64,000 nucleotides of DNA from Aporrectodea caliginosa (GCA_020284085.1 JACEVL010000344.1:564501-628500), one strand, 5' to 3'. Shown: positions 19,886 to 34,135, numbered from the stretch's first letter. The notes: generated by a model from the letters alone, not told the origin. Numbers and translations: made by a program.

Positions 19886-22800
19886 CTAAAACGCTTGCTG
19901 ATCCGGAATTGAAGCGCCACATAAAGGACAATTTTTCGCTATTAGAAGACAGGGCTCACAAAGTGATTTATGTTTGCAAGGTAAAAGAGTTGTTGCCATT
20001 CGTTCCAAGCACGCCAAGCATTTGCCTCCTGCCTGTCTCGACATTGCCTGAACAAAAACACAGCTGCCATCTAAATTTACAAGTTAACTAGGTAAACTTC
20101 TAAATATTTAAATACTTTCTCATTTTAAAAATCAATTGATATCCAATGTAAGCCCGAGAATAAATAATTCCTTAACCAATTACCAACACATGGATAAATA
20201 TGTTCACAATTATAAATTCATGCTCAATTTTAATGTATTAACTAAACAGAAGGATTGTAAACCAATCAATGGCCCAAGAAGGACAAGTTAGAGTTTGTCC
20301 ATTAGCAAGAACTCTGTCCCACTGTAGTCCTCTTATTCTTAGGAAAATTTGTTCTCTTAAGCAGAGCCAAAAGCAACTGCATTACTGAGTTTTACCAAAC
20401 AGTGCAAATCCCTGACAAGGTTTTATTAATGATACTTGCCATCTGCACACGACGTAGATCGAGTTGTAGTTGAATCTGTATGTCTTGTAGATATGGAACA
20501 GACAAACCCTCAAGATTAGCAGCGGGAATTAAACACCTTAAAAAGGTGCCATTTGATAACGCCGAATCTGACATTGCTGTTGTCTGATGATGATGCTGTA
20601 TTAACAACTAAAACAAGAAACAAAATTTCATTATACAACAGAAAGCATAGAAAGAAGAAAGATCAATTAAAGCAGCAAGACTTTTACAACATGGCACATA
20701 CATAGTTGGCATGGTTATATACAATGCAAGTCATTTAGCAGGTGGGTCTTAGAAGGCAGAGCAGCGGATTGCGGGAGCGAACTCTGTGCATAAAAACCTT
20801 GGGCAGCAAATGTAATTTTCAGCTTTTGCAGTTCCGACTCTACATTATAGACGCCAAAGAAAAGGAGACAATAGTGATGGAATTCCAGGCATCAACCACT
20901 TGACACACAGCATTTGTCTGGAACTTGAAGTTCTCTTGAGCATAGATCTATCAGTGGTGGACTTAGCCAACTCTCTTCAGGTTCTGCTTTACCAGTGGTG
21001 TCAGATCAAGGTCCAGTGGTGAATCTTGTCGTTTGATGCTGCAGCTATCCTCGCCCACAACTGACTGGCTTGGACAACAGCAATAGTGTCTTTACAGGTC
21101 CACTGAACTTTGATATATGGAGCTTATGTTCTCAGCTGCAACACCTGAACTGTGGCTTATCTGCCAAAATTCTTGCATTTCTCATGATACAGTATTTAAG
21201 AATCTTTTTCCTTGACAGTTACTGTAGTCCAGAATACATAGCAAGTGCTGTATTCCTGTCTCAACTCATCCAGTCTGCTGAAGCCTGTAACAAACTGTGA
21301 CAGACCACAGTCCTCAGGTGATTCTGGTAGTCACGCTTATGTACAGCAACTCGAGCACACTGTGCTACCGTGTGCTTTGCAAAACGTTTCTGACACAAAC
21401 TTCAACTGATAGTCCAGAAGGTTTGACAGAAACAGCTCATGAAACATTGTGGCATGATGTACCATTTGTATATGTGAGGCTTGTGAGCCATAAAACTTCA
21501 GCACCTTTCAAAGATTCAACATGGAAGTTCTTAAATACATATTACATAATTTACATTATATATTATATTTAGCACATTTGTGGTGTATTTAGTTATATTA
21601 ATCTGTGCTTCATAAATATTCATAAAATAGTAACAATAAAAATAATAATACTTATACACATAAACCCACATGAATTAAGTAAGTATATTCTTTATTAACA
21701 AATTGCTAATCGCACTTTGGTGTACAGACATCTTATAAATACAGTTATAAAGCATATAGCATCCTGACATTAAATGTTTTTCACATAAAGTAAGTTAGTA
21801 AGTAATAAACCAACTGCACCTTGGCGCACAATCAACATAGTCTTGCATTTATCTAAGAAAGACTTTACATATCATGCTAGTGATTAAAGTTTTTCACATC
21901 AAATTACCTGCGGGAGGAATGATACGGTCATGAGACAGAGGGTGGAGAGAATACTTAGAAGTTTTAATAGGGCAAAGCAAATCATGTAACACATGCCCTT
22001 TATCTGCCCGGATCGATGAAAAAAGGCGGGAATCTGCAGTAGATTAAGCAGTAGAAATGCCAATATTCATGAACTGATGTTAAAATACTTGTCATCATAT
22101 ATGCATCAAATACCCTAGAACTCACAGGCCATAGATATAAAAACAAAGCTGTAAAAGCAACCCAGTTACAAAATAATTTTAAGCTTACATCTCGTTCTTG
22201 AAGTGCGTGTAGCTTTTCTTCAGTTAAGCGTTGTATTATCTGTTTGGCATCATCTAATTCACTTTTCAGTCTCTCAACCTAAATTGAGCACAAAAATCAG
22301 GATATTTCTGTAATTTTGCCAACATAGACAGTTTTGAGATCACTAAACTGCAAAGTCTGAGAAGTATCCAGACTTTTAGTCAGCATTACATATATTTGAG
22401 GCAGAGAATTTATGTTTTAGAAATACCCTTAAGAGATTCAGCATGTAAATATCCAATTACATGTAAGCATCAGCAGTCTGCCAAAAATTGAAACATTTAC
22501 ACGTGAATGTAAAATGCTAGTTAAAATCATACAACTCTGTGAACTTTGATGCTCACATGACTTTTCAGCCAGTGGACAAATGCAATATAGCTAGCCACCT
22601 TCTATCAAACCGATAACCAAACAAGTGCAGCAGTAAATCAAAATACAATTTAAATTACTCAAAAACTGGACAGCTACTAGCATCGATAATTGGTCAGTTA
22701 TTCAGTGACGAAAATTCTGGACACAATCATTTATAAGGGTGTATTGGAAGTGGCAGAATCATATTCTGTGCAATACCCAACTTAAATAGTAAAAGCTCAA

Positions 22801-25800
22801 GGATGTTAAGGTTTTGGCATCGCTGGCATAGTGACAAGAAAGAAACATGTTGTTGCATTTCAATATTCTGCAACTGAAAAATAGGAATTTAGCACTTGAA
22901 TGCAACCATAAATGAACCTTTTATCATGTATAATAAAAACCCTTCACCAATGCTTGTTTGCCACAACAGCAGCACTCATTGTGAAAACGAATTTACAAGT
23001 GAAGTAGCGATGAAAAGTCTCCATGGATACAGAGTAGGCACTCATTCTTATTCCTAGGTCCTTGAGATGTCCGTGAACACATCTCAAGGTCTTGGACATG
23101 ACGCCAGTGCATCATAGGGCTTGCACTTTACTTACGAGCTCTTGCTGGTAAAAATAAAGACCACAGCTACTAAGGGTTCAGCAACAGACAACTAAGCACT
23201 TTTATACATTGCTCACCATCGCGTAGGGACCCTGGGCAAGTCCTTCACTCACAATTGCTCATGCGCTTTGGCGTGAAACTCCGATTCAGCGTCCGCGCAG
23301 TAGTCGGGAGCGCCTCTGAATGGGAATCTGGAAGGGGCACTATAACAAGTGTTCAAATACAATACAATACATATATGCCCAAGTCTCATAGCAATAACAT
23401 AATCATAGAATGTTAGAGAAGAGCAGCACAATTACCTCGGTTGGTTGTAATGATAACCCGTACATTGCTAGTCTTGATGTTTGGCCTGTTCCATATCCAC
23501 CATTTGCCGGTGCAAAACCTGGCAGCGAGTAATTAAATCCTACGTTTGATGATAAGCTCAATCCTGCAGTAGAGCTTCCCAATCCGACCGTTGCAAATGG
23601 ACTAAAACGAGGTGGCATACTTCCAGTTGGCGCCGTATTGAATATCGACATTTGCGGTACATCCGTGGGCAACATTCGAGCTCCACCCACTACACCAGAG
23701 TTAGTCATACCAAGAAGGGCATGGTCATTGTCATCATCATCTTCAAGACTATCAAGCCTATCCATTAGATGAGTGTCATTGCCCGGTGGCATTAACGAAG
23801 CAGCTACAAATTAAAACAGCAAAGTCAGGTTGTACTTTTCACTTTGTTGACATCAAGACGTTTGTCCCACATACAATATCCATCCACAGAATATGGTTTA
23901 CAAGTGCCATATGATGTTTCAATACACACACATTTCAAATTTATCGAAGTTTATATAAAACACATATCTATTCATCCGTACAGTGTCTGCTGGGAACATC
24001 TCAATGGACGAATCCTTAGGTCGTTGAACAAGGCTGGTGCATAGCACTACTTTCTGTCTAATTCCCAGCTCATGCTGGTAACAAATTCTACCAGTTGGTG
24101 ACAGAGGCATCTGTGTTCAAACAACTTGGCCCAAGGTCATTACACGGACTCAAAACCACAACATCACTGACCATGCACATTATTGATAGACCACAATGTT
24201 GCGTGCACCTTACTAGGTCACAGCCTTATTTTCAAATCTAAAGTTAGCAAATTCTTAAAAAATTAATTATATTTACACCACCACATATGTGACATAAAGA
24301 GTAAATTAAACAATGCACCTTTAAATGATGACTCGATTGATGTAGCTCCTGAATTATAGTTACTCAATGGCATTGTTGACGAGGCTAGAGGCTTTGTAGT
24401 ATACATAGACAGCGGATAATCTGGTTTTTTTGATGGATCATAAAATGCACTAATCTCCGAAGCCATGGGCTGAATTTGTTTCAATCGAGACTACAACAAA
24501 AAATCCAAGTTTATAATACAAGTTTAATGAGAAGCACACCTGCAGCACTGCAGCAGTCACCAGTTGAAGGTAAAAAAGGTGAAGCCAAGAAACACGCTCG
24601 TTTACACGCCTCTATAGGAACTTGTTAGAAGCCATCATGTAAATACAACACAATGAAATTTATGTAATTCATTTGTTTACACACCACTACAGAAAAGCCC
24701 TATAAGTGTGGTTCAAAGGTCAAAGAATCATTTGCATAGGAGCAAACAAGATCACAGCCAGCAGCACGAGAATAATGATAAACATAACAATTCTATATAT
24801 AAATATCACAATTCTATATATAAATCAACAATATATATAAACAATTAAATACATAAATCATAATATAGTAGGTTTTGTCACTATTCTAGGTATTAAAATT
24901 ATAATAAACAAATATACTATCCAGCCATTAGCAATTTTCTAAGCAGATAATAAGCACTGAACACTTTCTCTATTATTAAGAGCCTTCAATGCAGAAACAA
25001 ATTATCCAAATTACTTGCATAACATATAATTCTGGGAAATATGCAACTAATTAACACCAAAACAAATAACTACACTGAATGAAAACAGAAATGCCATGTA
25101 AAGTCTTTACACAAGTTACTATAAATAGAACAAACTGCATCCATGAAATGCTAATTTTGTCCTGGTATATGTTAATAACTTTAATAGTAACATATTTGAA
25201 AGATTACGAAGCTTAGATACACATTACATAGAAGTTCATCCTTACGTAATTCTTTTTTGGTAGGGTAACCTCTAAAAGCAGTTGTGGCCAAATTGTAAAA
25301 TGTTTCAGTTTCTCCAACATTTCTAGAACATTCACCTCATCGCTGATACAGTTTTCAGAATGTTTTTGTCTTTCCTTGGCATATCTCCATCTTCCTTAGT
25401 CATATCTATGCCATTCTTTGGAATGTCTATCTTTCTTCAGAAACTCTCTCTGCTGGATATCTAAGCCCCTTATCCAAATATCTGTTCATTGTTCTGAATA
25501 TTTATGAGCTTCTTCTGAATATCTATTTCTACCTTTTCAATATCTATGCCTACGTCTGATTCACAAATCAGTGGCTACAAACACAAGAAATCTATGTTCA
25601 GCTTTCCAAAACAGTATCTGCCTACATCGAAGCATAACATGACCAATAAAACGCTAGTTAGAAAGAATTACAGACAGTACCTACCTGAATGTCACCATCG
25701 TTAGCTCTTGGATCCAACTTGATGCTACTGAAGCCAAGCCACTTGCTGTCACTGTCTGAACTGGTGTCAGAACTGGCACCAGGCAACGTCATTCCATTTG

Positions 25801-28800
25801 TTATGATTTGACCCACTGTATTGCCATTGACTGGCTAAAATTTACATAAAAAACAAAAATCAAACACTGGTGCAAGAGAAACCAGCAAATGACATCATGG
25901 CCTCTTATTAAAAAACTACAAAACTGTGTAAGTGGTGCTTTGAATCTGAACTCAGATCTTTCAAATAGAACATTCACAAGAAGCCCTAAAACAAAAATCA
26001 TCAATGCCACACCAGGAATTGCATTTACAATGTTGGATTTAAAACTTTGAAGCAACATCATCACACTAATGATGGTCAGACAGACCCCAGTTACACCAAA
26101 CAACTTAACCAATCAGAAACCCCGGTTTTGGTCCATTTCTCCTCTCAAGGGCAATCATGTTATATCTTATCAACCACTGAAGAGAGAGTTAAAGTGCAAA
26201 CATAACACTTGTTCAGAAATACAGTTGAACAAGTCTATGTCATTTCATTGACATTTTCTAGTGCTTGTATTTTGCAGATGTACCAGACATATCTCATCTC
26301 ATGGTTTTTCTACATTCTGCTGACATTTTAATTTAAACAAACATTACTAGCATATATAATATAAATAAACATATGTTTCTAACAGTGTTCCAGTAAGAAT
26401 ATTTACCATTTTAATTCTCCCAACTCTAGACTGCAGTTCAGTTCCTGGTGCTATTTTTGCTTGTGATGCATTTGAACTAGAGTTTTCGCCATGACAGGAA
26501 ACATTTCGTACAGGGGACACTTGTGGCATAGTAGCTGAAAAAACATTTTCTACACAAATCTAAGGCTTGCCTCATAATCATAAGCTGACATTTACAAACA
26601 AGATAAAGCATATGCCACTAGTTAGAAAAGAAGCATTACCACATCATGATACATAATACTTTATATTAACATAAAACAGTAAAAACTCCAGTTGCTAATT
26701 CATGTAACACAGCCAACACCAAATGTTTCGGCAACTATCCAGATAAGCTCAGTGTTTCTTATTGAACCGAAAAGCTATGAAACTCTAACATCGAATACAT
26801 GTATCATTTACAAGTTAAACATTTGGTGTTGGATGTGTCACATGAATGATTACTTACAGTGGTTGACTGTTCATCATCTGGATTTCTATCAATCTTTCAG
26901 TTGTTTTAATTGACTATACCTCCAGGGACTGTCAAATTATGCTAAAAGGACTTAGCACAAGGATCCAGGATATGACACAAGCATGGAAGCAATCATAAGG
27001 ATCACACAGGGATCAATTTCAGCCTTTTCATCCACATATTGGATATGAACAACCGTGATTATCCAACTCTCTAGCTACATTATTCACAACCATGCATTAA
27101 ATAACCCAAACACAAAATGCAAGAACATACTGGAACATTGACTAATACAATGCAATGAAGAAAATAGGGCCATAATTTTTCAAAAAGAGGAAATAACAAA
27201 GAACAATGAAAGTAACTGAAGATGTCTCCATCATATAAAACATTCTAAATCTTTTACTTACGATTGTCATGAGCAAATGCACAGAAAATTCCTTTCGAAC
27301 ATCTACCATTTGCTGCTTCCTCGTGACATTTATCAGTCTTATAGATCTAATGGTAAAAAGAATATTCATAATTAATACCACTACAATATATAATTAATAC
27401 TACTACAATATATATCCATTTTGCTTGCACCTGTACCAGCAGTGTGCCTTCTCCGTGGTTGGCCCCTCGACCTGGAATGGCCTCCCTCCGACACTCCGTT
27501 CCCTTCCTAGAACCCCTTCTCAGACATTCCTCTCTCAACTTAAAATGGTCCTATTTGGCCGTGCTGGGGTTGGGAGCGCCTCTGAGTAGTTCGTTTGAAG
27601 AGGCGCTATACAAATTCAAGAAGTGAATGAATGAATTTAACAAATATTTAATCATATTCATTTAAAATCTTGCTTAAATCTTTAATCAATCAGATAAACT
27701 ACTATCAATATAACTATATAGTGCGATATATCGCTACATCATGTGAAAGATACTACATCGTACTGCCTGATTTCTTCACATTAAATTTGTGAAACTGTAT
27801 TTAAAGACAACAATGAAGCATCATTACGTCTGGATGATATTGCTGTTCTGTTCTTGTATGAATGTATGGACATTTATCACCAAGACCACACTCAGCTGGA
27901 TCAGTCCATTCCTCTTTGTGCTTTACTTCAGGACAAACGACAGCCCTGTATGTTAACAAAATTAACTTCAATTTACTACAAGTCATACCCATAGCAGCTC
28001 TAAGACCACTTATGAGACCAATTACAATTTGAGTTTACATCCTGTTCAACACAGTACAGGAAGCCAACTGACACAATGACTGGAACAGGAATAAGAAAGA
28101 ATCCTCAATCGCATGAAGCAAACACTTATTTATCACATGCCTCTTATCAATTGCCAGTGCTGTGGACAGTAATAATAAATGTTGAAATAAACCAATCTTG
28201 GAATGAAACCAAGATTCCAAAGAAAGAAGATTTTTATTATTCTCTTAACAATATATGTTAATGCTAATTTAATAAAAATTATTTTATCGTGCTGGATAAA
28301 ACGATGCCGCTTTGATTTCAACCAGTGGAATGGTGTTTGGGAATCTAAACAGTTTGTTTACGAAAACGATGTAGCACATGACTGAAAACATTGAAGCAGT
28401 AATAGAACAGTTCATTGTAAAGAACAAAATGTGCCAGGCTTTATTTAATTCCTATATTCATACGGTACATATTCAAAACATTATTGAGCACCAAAAATTA
28501 AACCTCAGCGTTTCATGACAAAAACTAAACTTAAGTACTACACTGCATCAAACACAGATTTCATGCATGCGAGGACTTAAACTACAGCAAAGGCAAAACA
28601 GCATTCTCACCCAGATGTCATTGTCATTTCGGCATAAGACCGACCGGTGAGCTACCAACACTAGACAAGAAAAATCTGATCAAGAAAATCAATCAGATCT
28701 ACTGTAAGTATGTTGGAAGTGTTTCTCACCGATATTTATGAATGTCATGTCGGCGTCTTCTATCTTTCGGATTGTGGTAAAAAGGACACGATAACGTGAC

Positions 28801-31800
28801 ATGCCTAGAGGTACGGGTGCATGGCTCAGTCTTGTAAAACAGTTTGATATAATTCTCATCTACAAGATCACATATACAGAATGAGAGACTGTAAGCAGTT
28901 TGTTTTACATTTCCATTACCTTCAATCAAGCAATTAATGATGCCCAAGAAAGACTTCCTTTGCTGTAAACCACAGTTTTTCATTTCTTTATGCGATGATG
29001 TGTTACGGTGAATTTATGACATGCTTAACCATGCAACCTTTACACAACAAACTTGTTGAATTAGCCGTCAAAGCATCATTAACTAATGTTTTGTCATACT
29101 ATAGTGGTGTGCGCATTTGGATAAAACTGGATGTATTTAGAAAACTTTAGCAAATTTCCCAGGAACTGGACATATTTAAATTTTGTTAGCAAACTTACAA
29201 CAGTGTGTAAAAAAACAGATTACTAGCTGTTTTAGTCTGTCATCAATCTTTCAAAACAACCCAGAACCATATACACAAAGTACAAGATTAAACTTATACT
29301 AGAAACACTTTTTACATAAATTAATATGCAGGATTATGCACTTAAGTAAGCTTTAATGAAAATATAATTCATAAACTGCCAATTTAGATGCTGATTTACA
29401 GCAAACACAACACACTGTTACTTATGTTTCATTTTTGCTCAGCTTATAATTACAAATGCTAGTCATAGGGAGGTAACTTTAGATTTTGCAGTGACTTCTC
29501 TACGTCAAAATATATACAAGCATTTGCTTTGATGGCATTTCTTTCTAAATCTCAAGGGCCAGATTAATCTCCCAGGCTCTTAAAGGTGCAATATAAATAC
29601 ATATAATTTTACCCATTGCAAAGACAGTTAAGGCACCTGCACCCAGTGCACCATTGTTATACACTTAATTCAAGCTGTCCAAAATAGTGCTTTTAAAGCA
29701 TGAAGATACTAAAAAGTCTACTACTTACCAAACCAAACAGGATCTATGTTAGCAATCTTCTCCTTTTCTTTCTCTCCATTGACTTCTGCATCAATTGACT
29801 GGTCTGTTGGCTTGGCATTAACTACATTACGTTCAGTAATATCAAAGACTGGAGCCCTTATATCATCCGGACCATGCGCAAAGGCGCAGTGTGGTCCATT
29901 CTTTGTGCAGCTGCCCTTGTTTTCTGTATCAATTATGCATCGTTCCGTCTTATAGTATCGTAAGTGATATCTCTTTTCAGTGTCTCCAATATTGCGATGA
30001 AGAAAAGGACAGCTAAAAGAAACATTTAAATCAAAATAGCAGTTTCAACTTTTATCACACAATTTATGTTCACATGTAAAGCTATACACAAAGTAGTAGT
30101 ATTAATTAAATGCCATGTGGGAGCCTGGCTTCTTTTTTGAACAGCCAATTAATATAATTATGTTCTAACTTATAACAGGTGCAAAAATTTCAGCACTGTG
30201 GGTATTGTGGTCTCTCAGTCACTAGGCCATGAGTCATTCCCATAATGGGTTACTGGTACTAAAAAAACTGTTTCATCTTCATAAGGCTGCCAACACTTTT
30301 GTCATCAATTTGCAAACACTGGTGCTCTCAGCAGTAACTTGTTTAGGCCAACAATAATTGTACAATCAGTAATGCAGTACAGCTTCATTTACCCACAGCC
30401 GGTAGTTACCCATAAACCCTGTGACTGCACAGTAGTGCTGTTTCCTAGTGCTATCGACCTAACAGTAACAAGCAGAAATCATGGCTGCATCATACATTAT
30501 ATGTATGTGCGTGTGTGTGTCGGCGTGTGGACCGGTGTATGTGTGTAAGTATACATATACATGTATGTCAGCTTTTTGCAATAAAGACTCGCTCACACAA
30601 TTCCACTGGGCACAATAACCATATACTGTCAATGGAAAGATCAGACGGCAAGGGACTGGACAGGTCAACCAAACTCATATGTCAAGGCCAAGACAAACGA
30701 AGTTGCCAACCCTTCTTACTCAAGTTGACCTTTCAGGGCCAGTTAAATGAACTGACAAGGGACGGAGCACAAAGGCAGGAAAATTTATTATTCAACCCAA
30801 ATTATTAATTTTTTTGTGAATCCAGATTCTTAAAATCCTACAATTCAGCCATTGAACAGAAAACCAAATTGTTAATAAGCAAGTCTCAATAAAAACTCTG
30901 TACAATGCACTTACATGCAGTTGGTAGTGTGTGTAAATTGTTAAAAAGAAAGCTTTTGTACTCAAAATGTTTGAAACAATCTTAAGACTATTCAAGCAAT
31001 TTATAACCAAGTAATATATAATATTTAAAGAAATACAACTCAATCAATTATTCAGTTATTCCAAACTTCCTTCAAAATTTGCATAATGTAATAATACTAA
31101 TGTAATAATACTGAAGCTTTCAATACAATGTGCAAATATCCCTGGTTCTATTCAAATTACACAAGCACACAACCACGAAAATCATGTTTACGGTGTTATA
31201 TAATAAATGAATGTTACAAAATAGCAAATCATTCATTCATTCATAAATTTATATAGCGCCCCTTCAAGAGGACTACTCAGAGGTGCTCCAAGCACAGCCA
31301 AAAAGGACAGTCTTGAGTTAAGTAAAGAAAGCTTCAGTAAGAGTCCCAAGGAGCAGGCATACATTCATACCATCAAGTTTCAGCTTTACAAAAAGGAAAT
31401 ACCTTATAACTGAAATCTTGATTGTAAATATTTTCTATACCAAGCACCTCAACTAGTCACCCTCCGATCCAAGCTCCGAATGTCCTCACATCTCGACACG
31501 GTCCTTGCCTCGGCTCCTCATCCCACTCTCCCTTTAGGGTATTAAGATCCCATGGCCTGCCTTCTGCAACACTCCATAAGGTGGTCTAAGCTACCACGGT
31601 CCATGATTGCTCACCTTATGCATGCCTCCCCAGCATGGTGGGTTACACTAGTGCAAACGAAAAGAAAAAAGATGGAATGCCTGCTTGGCAACGGGGTGGA
31701 TTCCTCCCCCTTAGCTCCTGCTACAGCTGACTATGCAGAGGCAGCAGATGCCGGCTTCTCTAGGGCCATCTGCAGAGACCATAGCCAATCCTCGTAGCTT

Positions 31801-32824
31801 ATTCCCTGCACCTCGACAAATTAAACATGACCTCCGTTCCCGGTTGCATAATTTTGCCCTGCTGAGTAAAGATAACTGGAATTTCATCCCTTGAGTCTTA
31901 TTTAAAGATGTTTATTGAAAAACACTTAACCTAACCATCAACCTAATCATAACAATGAACATTCTCCTGCCATGCAAAGTGTTACTAGCTGAGTGTATGG
32001 CAGCTAGATTTCTTGAGTAAATGAATATTGATTGATTGATTGAATCACCCTCTGAGATACACCAAAGATTCTTACTTTCAGCCTGTTTTAGCCTTGATCA
32101 ACTGCAACAGCTCACAAAATTAACTGCATGATTCACGGGAATCACTAAAATTCTAATCTCTGACAAGTAATCTAAAGCTTATCTGAATATCTGTTAATGA
32201 ACACTCATCATGCCAAAGAAACCAGGATTAATTAAGAATAATGATATTATTTGACACACCGTATCTTACTATTAAATACTATACACTTAAAGAAATTAAA
32301 CTAAATTCTGATATTGGGATGAAATGTTCAACTATATAAGTCTTTAATTTGCTGGATAATACTTAGCATGAAACCGACGAAAATCCCCTTACAACTGGGA
32401 CGTTCCAAACGTCAACAAATAACACGCATGGATGCTTTCACAACTCACCAATCTCCTTGTGGACAAATTCCAGTCGATTCGTCGTAGCTGGTGCAGTACA
32501 CGTCCGGACTGTAATTGAAGGTGCCGTCCTTTGCGTTAAATACTGGTCGGCGTCTTTTCTGGTTGGGAAAGTGCCAGAAGAAGCAAGTGAACGGACGATG
32601 CTGGTTGCACCGGTGATTCAGAAAGTCCTTACACTGCTCAGTTCGGAACGACTTCAAGTAACTGAAAATCAGAAGGAAAACAATCGCCCGTCAAACTCAA
32701 AAGTCCATTCTCCGGCGCGTAACGCAGTCGCAAAATTACGATTTAAACGGAAAACTTACGTGTAGTGGTGCGGCTTCTCCACCTGGCGAGTAACGACCGC
32801 AGAATTAATTTCGGCCGACGGCAT
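19886..32824 (-). CDS. UNK: Unkempt (UNK), CCCH zinc-finger / RING RNA-binding protein, 13 coding exons
   Basis: Predicted 719-residue Unkempt (710 with an alternative last splice; human UNK is 810). Unkempt is cytoplasmic, binds UAG- and U-rich mRNA sites and represses translation in neurons. Exons: 32824-32760, 32661-32449, 30012-29729, 28859-28730, 27945-27828, 27346-27262, 26534-26407, 25834-25685, 24490-24319, 23803-23436, 22278-22189, 20607-20436, 20070-19886; all phases agree. Exons 1-3 encode YLKSFRTEQC, YSPDVYCTSYDESTGICP and CTKNGPHCAFAHGPDD, the first CCCH cluster. Exons 4-6 give the second (CPFYHNPKDRRR, CPYIHTRTEQQYHP, CSKGIFCAFAH). Exons 7-10 are low-complexity linker, exon 11 a coiled coil (VERLKSELDDAKQ), and exon 13 a C-terminal RING with KCLACLE, LLPCKH, LCEPC and CPLCG. 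In finger 4 the middle Cys is missing. The introns contain SINE and LINE insertions. Homology is unambiguous; only the last junction is uncertain. Confidence 0.95.
21670..22010 (-). mobile_element. Retroposon 3' ends inside a UNK intron
   Basis: TTAAGTAAGTATATTCTTTATTAACAAATTGC...GCACTTTGGTGTACAG (21677) and a diverged repeat of it at 21790-21850 resemble the end at 6062-6110, reversed. They lie in the intron between UNK exons 11 and 12. Confidence 0.45.
23218..23375 (+). mobile_element. 5'-truncated SINE copy in a UNK intron
   Basis: The body from GTAGGGACCCTGGGCAAGTCC through GTCGGGAGCGCCTCTGAATGGG to GTTCAAATACAATACAATAC matches the SINE at 4144-4386. It lies 61 bases past the end of UNK exon 10, antisense to the gene. 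Confidence 0.85.
27425..27640 (+). mobile_element. LINE 3' tail in a UNK intron
   Basis: The plus strand encodes a worn RT C-terminus (FSVVGPSTWNGLPPTLR, then FLSQLKMVLFG). It then runs into GGGAGCGCCTCTGAGTAG...GAGGCGCTATACAAATTC and a GAATGAATGAAT tail. It lies between UNK exons 5 and 6, antisense to the gene. Confidence 0.75.
30495..30575. repeat. GT-rich microsatellite
   Basis: Interrupted (GT)n / TATG repeat within the UNK intron between exons 2 and 3. Confidence 0.7.
31225..31400 (-). mobile_element. Retroposon 3' end, reversed, in a UNK intron
   Basis: CATTCATTCATTCATAAATTTATATAGCGCCCCTTCAAGAGGACTACTCAGAGG is the same family end as at 8046-8120. It is followed by GGACAGTCTTGAGTTAAG. 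Confidence 0.6.
31440..32042 (+). mobile_element. LINE fragment (RT C-terminal region) in a UNK intron
   Basis: Across several frames the plus strand shows HLMHASPAWW, then DYAEAADAGFSRAICRD, and a 3' part near 31800-31900 with DLRSRLHNFAL and WNFIPR. This is the same family as the pieces at 3790-4110 and 6062-7075. It ends in an ATTGATTGATTGA tail at 32030-32042. Confidence 0.7.
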
Positions 32825-33175
32825 CTTAATAGAGTTTTTGATACAAATGGCGTCGCTTTCGCTGCTCAGAACAACTTCCTCTCTTCAACCGGAAGTCTCT
32901 CTCTCTCTCTCTCTTTTGGCATAGGCTGGTTCTCTGTTATACTATGTCAACATAAACTAAGATGTTCTATGATATTATACTAGAACTTTAGGTTAGCAAG
33001 ATTTATCAACGCGATACAAGCGTCCAATAAGCTAGAACTTTAAGTAAGTAAGCAATATTTATCAACGCCATACAGAGTCCACGCTTCGCAAAAACAAAAC
33101 AATAAAGACAAAACGGTAAACACTGCTTTTCATCCTCTACACATCTAACATCGCCAAAATTGCACAATGTTGTGG
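32825..33175. other. UNK 5' flank
   Basis: Presumed promoter and 5' untranslated region of UNK. It contains a (TC)n run at 32889-32914 and two copies of AGCAA(G/T)ATTTATCAACGC(G/C)ATACA (about 32996 and 33052). The second is preceded by TTAAGTAAGTAAG and looks like a retroposon end. No TATA box is evident. Confidence 0.35.
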
Positions 33176-33179
33176 TATT

Positions 33180-34135
33180 TCTATCCATATTTACGCTGAT
33201 GACACCCAGCTATATATAAAACTTTCGACCGCTAACATTGATGACTCAAAAACCAGACTCATTGCTTGCTTCCATCAGATACAGTCTTGGTGTGCATCCA
33301 TGCGCCTGAAGCTAAATACGAAGAAAACGGAATTGATATGGTTTGACCGTCGATCCAGACCACATCTTGACTTGAAAACTCTCTGCCTGCAACTAGATGA
33401 AACCTGCTCTATTCAGCCTTCTAATGTAGTTCGTGATCTTGGAGTTTTCTTGATAGTAAACTTTCTATGTCTAATCATATTGGCTCTATCACTAGCCTAA
33501 AGCTTGTTTCTTTCATCTCCGACGAATACGCCAAATCAAGCGCTGCCTTAATGAGCATTGCCTTCATATCTTAGTCCATTCACTTGTATTATCCAGGATT
33601 GACTACTGTAACTCAATACTCTATGGTCTGCCAAAATCCACCCTATCACCGCTTACTTCTGTTATCCACACTGCAGCTCGTCTAGTCAAGAACCTTGGCC
33701 CTAGAGATCACATCACCAACTCCCTTCAGCAATTACACTGGTTACCCATTCAGGCTCGGATATCCTTTAAAATCTGTCTTTTCATGTTCAAAATTATGTC
33801 AGGTTCTGCTCCTCCTTACTTATCATCTTTAGTCACACCATGTGCTGCTCTTGAATCAAGACGTGGATTGCGATCGGCTTCGAAAAGAGACTTTGTAATC
33901 AAAAGAACAAATCTACAATTTGGAAACAGAATGTTTGAAGTAGCTGGTCAGCTGAATGGAACTCTCTACCAGAACTAATCCGAAGATCATCCTCAATTAA
34001 TATTTTTAAATCTAAACTTAAAACGTATCTCTTCTCTAAGTACTATGATTAGTAAGTACATTGTAACGCGTCCTTTGAGTAAGACTTTGTTTTATTAAGG
34101 CGCGTTATAAATGCAAGTTGTATTGTATTGTATTA
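33180..34135 (+). mobile_element. LINE remnant with YADD box and pentamer tail
   Basis: The RT core starts with the catalytic box in IYADDTQLY (33188-33214) and continues with MRLKLNTKKTELIWF. Then come DYCNSILYGLP, LHWLPIQARI, FKIMSGSAPPYLSSL and a final FKSKLKTYLF. The 3' end is GGCGCGTTATAAATGCAAG followed by a (TTGTA)n tail at 34117-34133. It is 5'-truncated and carries frameshifts, so it is inactive. Its end and tail match those of the SINEs at 4144-4557, suggesting that this LINE family mobilised them. Confidence 0.88.
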
